Source: Dichomitus squalens LYAD-421 SS1 (taxonomy: Eukaryota > Basidiomycota > Agaricomycetes > Polyporales > Polyporaceae). From it: 64,000 nt of DNA. The position numbers were made by a program, and so were the translations under genes. Shown here piece by piece: positions 60,491 through 64,000 of the stretch. Each line of letters begins with the position of its first letter. Position 1 is the first letter of the stretch. Below the pieces are notes generated by a model that saw nothing but the letters and a program-made list of their open reading frames with translations, was not told the DNA's origin and made no database searches. The DNA is taken from NCBI RefSeq assembly GCF_000275845.1, contig NW_006766884.1, forward strand, positions 749,739 through 813,738, given 5' to 3'.

Positions 60491-61527
60491 TTAGACATTC
60501 CCGGCAGCACCCGTTGTCGTGACGGGACCAGTGGTGGCGGGGCCAGTGGTAGCGGTGTTGCCGACAAAGGCCGACTTGTCCGTGTACTTGCCGGACTGCA
60601 GACCGAAGGCATTGTAGTCGACACCACGCAGCTCCCAAAGGAAGAAGAGTAGGAAGACGGGGCCGGCGAGGACATCAAGGATGCCGTACCAGATCATCTC
60701 GGAGGTGACGGAGATGACGTTACCACCCTCGGAGCACGCCCAAGCGATAGGGTAGAGCAGGAGGAGACAAGACAGGTAACTCGACGCGAGGCGGTATCCG
60801 CTCCGGACAACACCCCCTGCGGCGAAGGTTGTGTGAGGACCGTGCCAAAGCAGGATGTACCTGATAAGTCGAGGTGAGCGAACTGGGACATCTGTTATGT
60901 CTGAATCGGTTTACTCACCAGATATAGATAAGGGCAAAGACACCGAAAACGTAGTAACCCCACTTGTAGGTGGAAGGTACTAGCGATGCCACGAGGCCGG
61001 TGACCACGAGCACAATGCCCATAAACAAAGTCGTGAAAATGTCGGAGAGCGACAGACCGGTGGCAAGGAGGAGCTCCAGCAAGAGGAGGGGGAAGCTGAT
61101 GAACCAGTTGATGTACCGGACATACTATATAGTACATGGCAGGATTAGAAGGTAGAGACACTGAGCAAGGTTTCCAACTGACTCACCCAGATCTGGCGTG
61201 TGCCAGTGCCTCTGAACTCCACGGTGACGGGTGTCGCACCGAGGTCGGAGGCCATCGAGAAGTAGGCTAGAGACCCGGTCGTTAACACCACAATGGCAAC
61301 CTGGTGGAAGAGACGCGTTCCGCGAGGGCGCTGAAGATGGATAGTCAGCGACGGACTTCCTCATTCCGAGGCTATCCTAGCTGATGACCTACAGTAAACG
61401 TCCAACCAACAACACCGAGCAAAGCGGCGCCGAAGATCGAGAACGCAGCCCACAACCAGTCAGACCCACCAGTCGTCAAGTGGTAGGTAGCGTTAGGAGG
61501 GTTGATGTCAAGTGCCGAGTTGCCCAT
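60491..61527 (-). CDS. Opsin-related seven-helix protein (Hsp30/Yro2/Mrh1 type)
   Basis: Four exons (61393-61527, 61187-61330, 60919-61124, 60491-60860) give 284 aa with seven hydrophobic helices. Helix A is DWLWAAFSIFGAALLGVVG; helix B VAIVVLTTGSLAYFSMASD; helix C RYINWFISFPLLLLELL; helix F SYLSCLLLLYPIAWA; helix G MIWYGILDVLAGPVFLLFFL. The bacteriorhodopsin-type Schiff-base lysine in helix G is absent (LAG-P where BR has SAK-V), and the helix C counter-ion Asp is Asn. It therefore cannot bind retinal and fits the stress-induced plasma-membrane Hsp30/Mrh1 group. A TATA box and a TTCTCGAA heat-shock-like unit lie upstream. Confidence 0.9.
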
Positions 61528-62517
61528 TGCGGTTGAGAGGGTGAGGTGCAAGGGGTGAAAGGGTGAGGGTGGAGATGTGGATGAAGGGTATTAAAGGTTG
61601 ATTGGGATCCTAGGATGAGGTCCAACCAAGCTGGTCTATGATCTTTTATACTGTCGTCTTGGCTTGTTCTCGAAGAGGTACCGAGGTCGTGTCCGGCCGA
61701 CCAAGCATCGTGAGTACTCGGAAGGAGGTGCGTCATGGGTACGGTCTGACATACATGGGGCACGATGCAAGTCCGATGGCTGTTTCGCTAACATTCCGAG
61801 AAGGCACGTTGGTCAACTCAAACAACCTCGACTTGCGTCATGGGGCGCCCCGCTCGAGCAAGGCGGTCGAGTCCGACGTGGAAGAGATGACTTTCGCTCG
61901 ACGAACGCCGGACCAGTAGGCTCCGACCCACGCGCAGGGTCATACTATACCTGACGTTGCACAATTTCGATGTAGTGCCCAGAGCTCGGCCATGGGGCGG
62001 CACGGCTCGAGCTTGTGACCTGACATATGAAGATGCGAGAGTAAGCAAGTTCTGGATGTGCACAGGCGTATACTAGAAGGTTCCCTCGGCCAACATCGGT
62101 GAGGATGCCTGGGTATGCGAGGACAAACTTGGTCGGATCCAGACTTGGTCACCTATCGGAACACTAGACTGCACCCACTGCAACCGGGTCCAAAACTCTG
62201 GAGTCTGGACCAAGATCGTCCTGGGGATGCATGGTGAGCTGTCTGTGGAGAAGTCGTGGGGGTGAGATAGGTACCCGCTGTACGAACCTCCTCCAGTATT
62301 TGCGTGAAGGAGACGGCGATCCAAAGCGAAACAGGAAAATGAAATGAATGATTGACGTGTGGGTACTACTTGGTAGGAGTCGGACAGGAGAGACAGCGTG
62401 TCACGGACTGCGTCTCTCCTGGGGCGCCCAGGCCTGGGCTCCGCCAGCGGGTCGCACAACCTGACGCGGTGCTTAACGAGCTCTCTCGTCTAACCGGCAT
62501 CTCCTCTGACCCATCCC
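61528..62517. other. Intergenic, opsin and RRM gene promoters
   Basis: No gene seen; frames at 61638-62459 are open in several registers with no motif. It holds the TATA box at 61644-61650. Confidence 0.5.
61644..61650 (-). promoter_or_regulatory. TATA box of the opsin-related gene
   Basis: TATAAAA on the minus strand, about 117 bp upstream of the start codon. A TTCTCGAA unit (61667-61674) lies just upstream and resembles a heat-shock element half. Confidence 0.6.
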
Positions 62518-63332
62518 ATGGCTAGTCGTGTTGCAGGGACAGTAGCGGAAGGTATTTGAGGCATCTCATCGTGCGCGTGGCGACACAATTCACATATTCT
62601 TCCAGGCGGCTCGAAGATTTCCGTCACGTTGAAGGGGCTGTCTCGTTCTGTTCTGCCTAACGATCTGAAGCGGTTATGCGGGAGGTTGCGCGTGGAAAAT
62701 GTGGCTTCCGGTGAGCGCGATATATTCACAACCGGTCAATCTCATACGAACGCGGGTTTGTAACAGTGGCCGTGAACTATACTCGGTTCAGACCAAACGG
62801 GAGCGCGACCCTTGCCTTCACGCGTCCGGAATTCGTCCCCGCTGCTGTGAAGGCTCTAGATAGGCATGTCCTGGGAGGCAAGATTATTCGTGCCGAAGCG
62901 AGCGATGAGATTCCCCAACTACCCCGGACGCGAGGGCCAAAAGGAGCGTTGGAAGCAGCGCAGCGAGCTGTCTACAGGGGTGACGGCCCCAACGCTGGGA
63001 TCACAGGCGGAGGCAGGACGGTCTTGCTGTACGGTCTCCCTGCAAGGTTGACTCCTCAGATTGTTACGGATAATCTCCGCAACTTCAAATTTGCTGGATC
63101 AGAGAAGGGTGTCCCGGCCGTCTTGAAGATAGTCTAGTAAGTGGTTCATGTTAGCTCGGAGGAGTTATCTTGACTAACTGTTCGCAGTGCCCAGTCGTCA
63201 ATGTCCCGCTTCCTGATCCGTCTAGCTTCGGTTTCAGAAGCATACCGCTTCGTACGCTCACTACACATGCAGAAGTGGCGGCCCGACCTCTACAACGACC
63301 AATTCATTGTGCGGGCGTCCCTGGTGTCATAG
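62518..63332 (+). CDS. RRM-like RNA-binding protein, unnamed
   Basis: Four exons (62518-62551, 62606-62710, 62767-63136, 63188-63332) give 217 aa with all junctions in phase. The first half resembles an RNA-recognition motif: KISVTLKGLSRSVLPNDLKR, CGRLRVENVASVAVNY, GSATLAFTRPEFVPAAVKAL and GGKIIRAEAS. A second beta-alpha-beta unit begins RTVLLYGLPARLTPQIVTDN and ends SEAYRFVRSLHMQKW with DQFIVRASLV. I recognise the fold but not the orthologue; fungal mitochondrial RRM proteins look similar. It converges on CBP20 with about 170 bp between stops. Confidence 0.72.
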
Positions 63333-63503
63333 AGCGATCTCAGCACCGTCACGAGCAGTCTCTACTGTATACTTGGCAGACTTCCATGCGCATAATCTCA
63401 TAGGCTCGTTCGAGTTCAAAATCTCGGATGCTGATAAGCAAACAACAAATGGCTAACGAACGATACACCGGACAACGGATAAGAGCTACGCTGCAAAGCC
63501 TCC

Positions 63504-64000
63504 TCACATGCGACTGGCGTCGTGTTCCTGCTCTTCCATTTTTGCGCGAGGTTCCTGCCATAGTGTGGTGTAAGCCCTTGTCAAGTGTCTCCGAATTTAG
63601 GGTACGCACCCCTCGTCCGCTCTCGCCTTCGTCGTCTGGCGATCGGGCACGTTTGAGAGGGTTCTCTGAGACATCTTTCCAGTCCCCTCCGCCTCCAGCA
63701 ACGGCACCAGGTACGTCTTGGGCATCGTTGTAACGCTCTTCCACCTCTCTCCTACGTTCAATCTCCGCCCGCTGTGCTTGCGCGCCCCATCCTCCACGAC
63801 CAGGATCGTAGTCTTGTCTGTGTTCGTCTCGGACCTGAAGGAGGCTTGTCAGTCGGGCTGTTTTGCTTCGAGGGACAGACTGCAACACACCTGACCACCG
63901 CTCTTTCCTCTGCCAAACTGCCGGCCATCTCGGTAGCCTAGGTCAAGGTCACAACGGATGATGCGCTCGTCAAGCTTGGTACCGCTGATGTATCGCAAGC
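63504..64000 (-). CDS. CBC2: Nuclear cap-binding protein subunit 2 (CBP20), 3' part
   Basis: The gene runs off the right edge; three exons are visible (63891-64000, 63610-63834, 63504-63554). They give the end of the [23 protein letters not shown], then [14 protein letters not shown] and [19 protein letters not shown], which is the diagnostic CBP20 C-terminus that closes over the cap. CBP20 with CBP80 binds the m7G cap of nuclear transcripts. Here the tail continues well past the usual end: a charged helix ([20 protein letters not shown]), Gly-rich linker, [11 protein letters not shown] and [16 protein letters not shown]. Confidence 0.92.

Noticed and set aside
61667..61805. Full heat-shock element array upstream of the opsin-related gene
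   Set aside because: Only one clean TTCnnGAA unit (61667-61674) is present; the second candidate near 61794 has wrong spacing, so an array cannot be claimed.

Overview
The window is nuclear DNA from a filamentous basidiomycete, most likely an Agaricomycete of the polypore type. The evidence is dense, short intergenic spacing, many 50-60 nt GT-AG introns with CTGAC/CTAAC-like branch points, GC-rich coding sequence, a DUF6533 membrane protein of the kind expanded in mushrooms, and a set of eukaryotic housekeeping genes. All gene models were spliced by eye from reading frames, splice signals and family knowledge; no database search was run.

Layout. 0-8 kb: a SCAMP trafficking protein, a secreted double-psi beta-barrel (DPBB) protein, a COQ11-like mitochondrial oxidoreductase and a DUF6533 membrane protein. 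8.2-10.6 kb is gene-poor. 10.6-16.3 kb: mitochondrial GTP:AMP phosphotransferase, an N-terminal protein methyltransferase (NTM1), the fork-protection protein Csm3/Swi3 and a small unrecognised gene. 16.3-19.6 kb is a second gene-poor stretch. 19.6-26.8 kb: aprataxin (HNT3), a Gfo/Idh/MocA oxidoreductase, a coiled-coil protein and a larger unrecognised protein. 27.8-38 kb: a proline iminopeptidase-like hydrolase, a SAP-domain membrane protein, the cytochrome oxidase factor COA8, the nucleoporin Nup133, a PRCC homologue and histone H2B. 38.8-46.5 kb: a MaoC-type dehydratase, an intronless Ser/Pro-rich gene, phosphoserine aminotransferase, an intron-containing tRNA-Ser(GCU) and an HSL-type esterase. 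46.8-64 kb: a Gyp7-type Rab GAP, ribosomal protein eS21, a Dpp1-type lipid phosphatase, PPP4R2, FYV7, eIF1, SNRNP27 (snu27), glutathione synthetase, an Hsp30/Yro2-type opsin relative without the retinal lysine, an RRM-like protein and the 3' part of CBP20.

There is no operon-like functional cluster. Several neighbours are divergent with short shared promoters (NTM1/CSM3, NUP133/PRCC, GYP7/RPS21, FYV7/eIF1) or convergent with under 200 bp between stops (COA8/NUP133, PPP4R2/FYV7, PRCC/H2B, RRM/CBP20). The DNA/RNA and nuclear-pore genes (CSM3, HNT3, NUP133, PRCC, SNRNP27, CBP20, FYV7, eIF1, eS21) are ordinary core genes.

I did not find a clearly new system. The most unusual points are very small exons (8-23 nt) needed by many conserved proteins, a GC-AG intron in eIF1, the lysine-less opsin, three genes I could not assign, and two gene-poor stretches that may hold relics.
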